Positions 5,216-5,586 of a DNA stretch of 5,586 nucleotides are shown here, piece after piece. Position 1 is the stretch's first letter. Each line of letters starts with the position of its first letter. Origin of the DNA: Acidimicrobiales bacterium (lineage in GTDB: Bacteria > Actinomycetota > Acidimicrobiia > Acidimicrobiales > RAAP-2); assembly GCA_017883105.1 (NCBI GenBank), contig JADGOF010000172.1, forward strand, positions 1-5,586. Reading direction: 5' to 3'. The position numbers were made by a program, and so were the translations under genes. Below the pieces are notes generated by a model. It saw only the letters and a list, made by a program, of their open reading frames with translations, did no database searches and was not told the DNA's origin.

Positions 5216-5586
5216 TCAGTCTCTCACCGTCCTGGGACAGGACCTCGGAGCCGATGCTCAGTTTCGGAGTAGGCGGTTTGGGCGACGTGGGAACCTGGCT
5301 CCTTTCCGGACCCCCACCGTCCGAAGGCAGTGAACCGTTCGGCGACCATGTGGCCAGGTTGGGGATGCTGCCTTCACTCGATCGGCCCAATGAACTCCGT
5401 GCCGTTGTGCGTGAAAGCGACTTACAAGGTCGGGGTGGTGGCCGGTTTCCCCTGGCCCGAAAGCTCGAGACTGCCCTACTGGCCCCGGGTGAGCCGATCA
5501 TGGTGGTCAATGCGAGCGAGAGCGAACCGGCCAGCCGGAAGGATCATGTCCTCTGTCGATACCGACCCCACCTGGTGCTCGACGGC
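5212..5586 (+). CDS. NuoF-like NADH/FMN oxidoreductase subunit (partial, C-terminus off right edge)
   Basis: The first 125 residues of a protein like the 51 kDa (NuoF) subunit of complex I. An N-terminal segment of about 57 residues unlike NuoF (SFGVGGLGDVGTWLLSGPPP inside it) precedes the FMN-binding segment. ESDLQGRGGGRFPLARKLE (68-86) matches the L-R-GRGGAGFP-TG-x-KW loop. VVNASESEPASRKDH (98-112) matches VCNADESEPGTFKDR, and RPHLVLDG (118-125) matches the PH-x-LIEG helix. The Asp of NADE is replaced by Ser, while both Glu are kept. The SLBB, [4Fe-4S] and any C-terminal domain lie outside the window. The ATG overlaps the heme-b stop by ATGA. In actinobacteria such proteins occur beside ferric reductase-like and ApbE genes, so it probably supplies NAD(P)H electrons to the heme-b protein and is not part of a true complex I. 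Confidence 0.88.
   Translation, partial: MISLSPSWDRTSEPMLSFGVGGLGDVGTWLLSGPPPSEGSEPFGDHVARLGMLPSLDRPNELRAVVRESDLQGRGGGRFPLARKLETALLAPGEPIMVVNASESEPASRKDHVLCRYRPHLVLDG

Noticed and set aside
1..5586. tRNA, rRNA, CRISPR array, insertion sequence or phage elements
   Set aside because: No cloverleaf with TTCGA-type loop, no regularly spaced repeats, no transposase or integrase motif, and no terminal inverted repeats were seen.

Overview
The window is GC-rich with strongly GC-biased third codon positions and good AGGAGG-type ribosome binding sites. Its families (DUF1059, a short-spaced flavodoxin, SLBB/NuoF-like protein beside a heme-b membrane protein and ApbE) point to an actinobacterium. Ala/Pro/Thr-rich membrane-anchored proteins would suit an Acidimicrobiia-like lineage, but that placement is a guess.

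Left part (1-1111). A potassium channel on the minus strand runs off the left edge; only TM1, the pore helix and the TTVGF filter are present. Upstream of it is a small helical minus-strand ORF of unknown function (302-553). A gap of about 230 bases with a hairpin follows, then a plus-strand gene for a small helix-turn-helix protein (785-1111).

Middle part (1112-2343). Two minus-strand genes, flavodoxin (1541-2080) and DUF1059 (1209-1400), probably form one transcription unit that faces the HTH gene tail to tail. The flavodoxin promoter has a GATAAT -10 and, where the -35 should be, a DosR/DevR-like imperfect palindrome. This suggests control by low oxygen or redox state. The rest of the divergent intergenic region holds a possible 20-codon leader ORF whose stop overlaps a 14-base palindrome.

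Right part (2344-5586). A tightly packed plus-strand operon has five genes: two membrane-anchored proteins of matching architecture (basic N-terminus, one hydrophobic segment, short coiled coil, disordered Thr/Pro or Ala/Pro tail), an ApbE-type FAD:protein FMN transferase, a six-helix heme-b protein of the ferric reductase type, and a NuoF-like NADH/FMN protein cut by the right edge. Three of the four junctions overlap by 4-8 bases; the fourth has a 31-base gap. The simplest reading is a membrane electron-transfer module: the NuoF-like protein oxidises NAD(P)H, the diheme protein carries electrons across the membrane, and ApbE attaches FMN to a carrier. No flavinylation target is recognisable in the window, so either it lies downstream or the two anchored proteins fill an unrecognised role. 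This is the most interesting part of the window.
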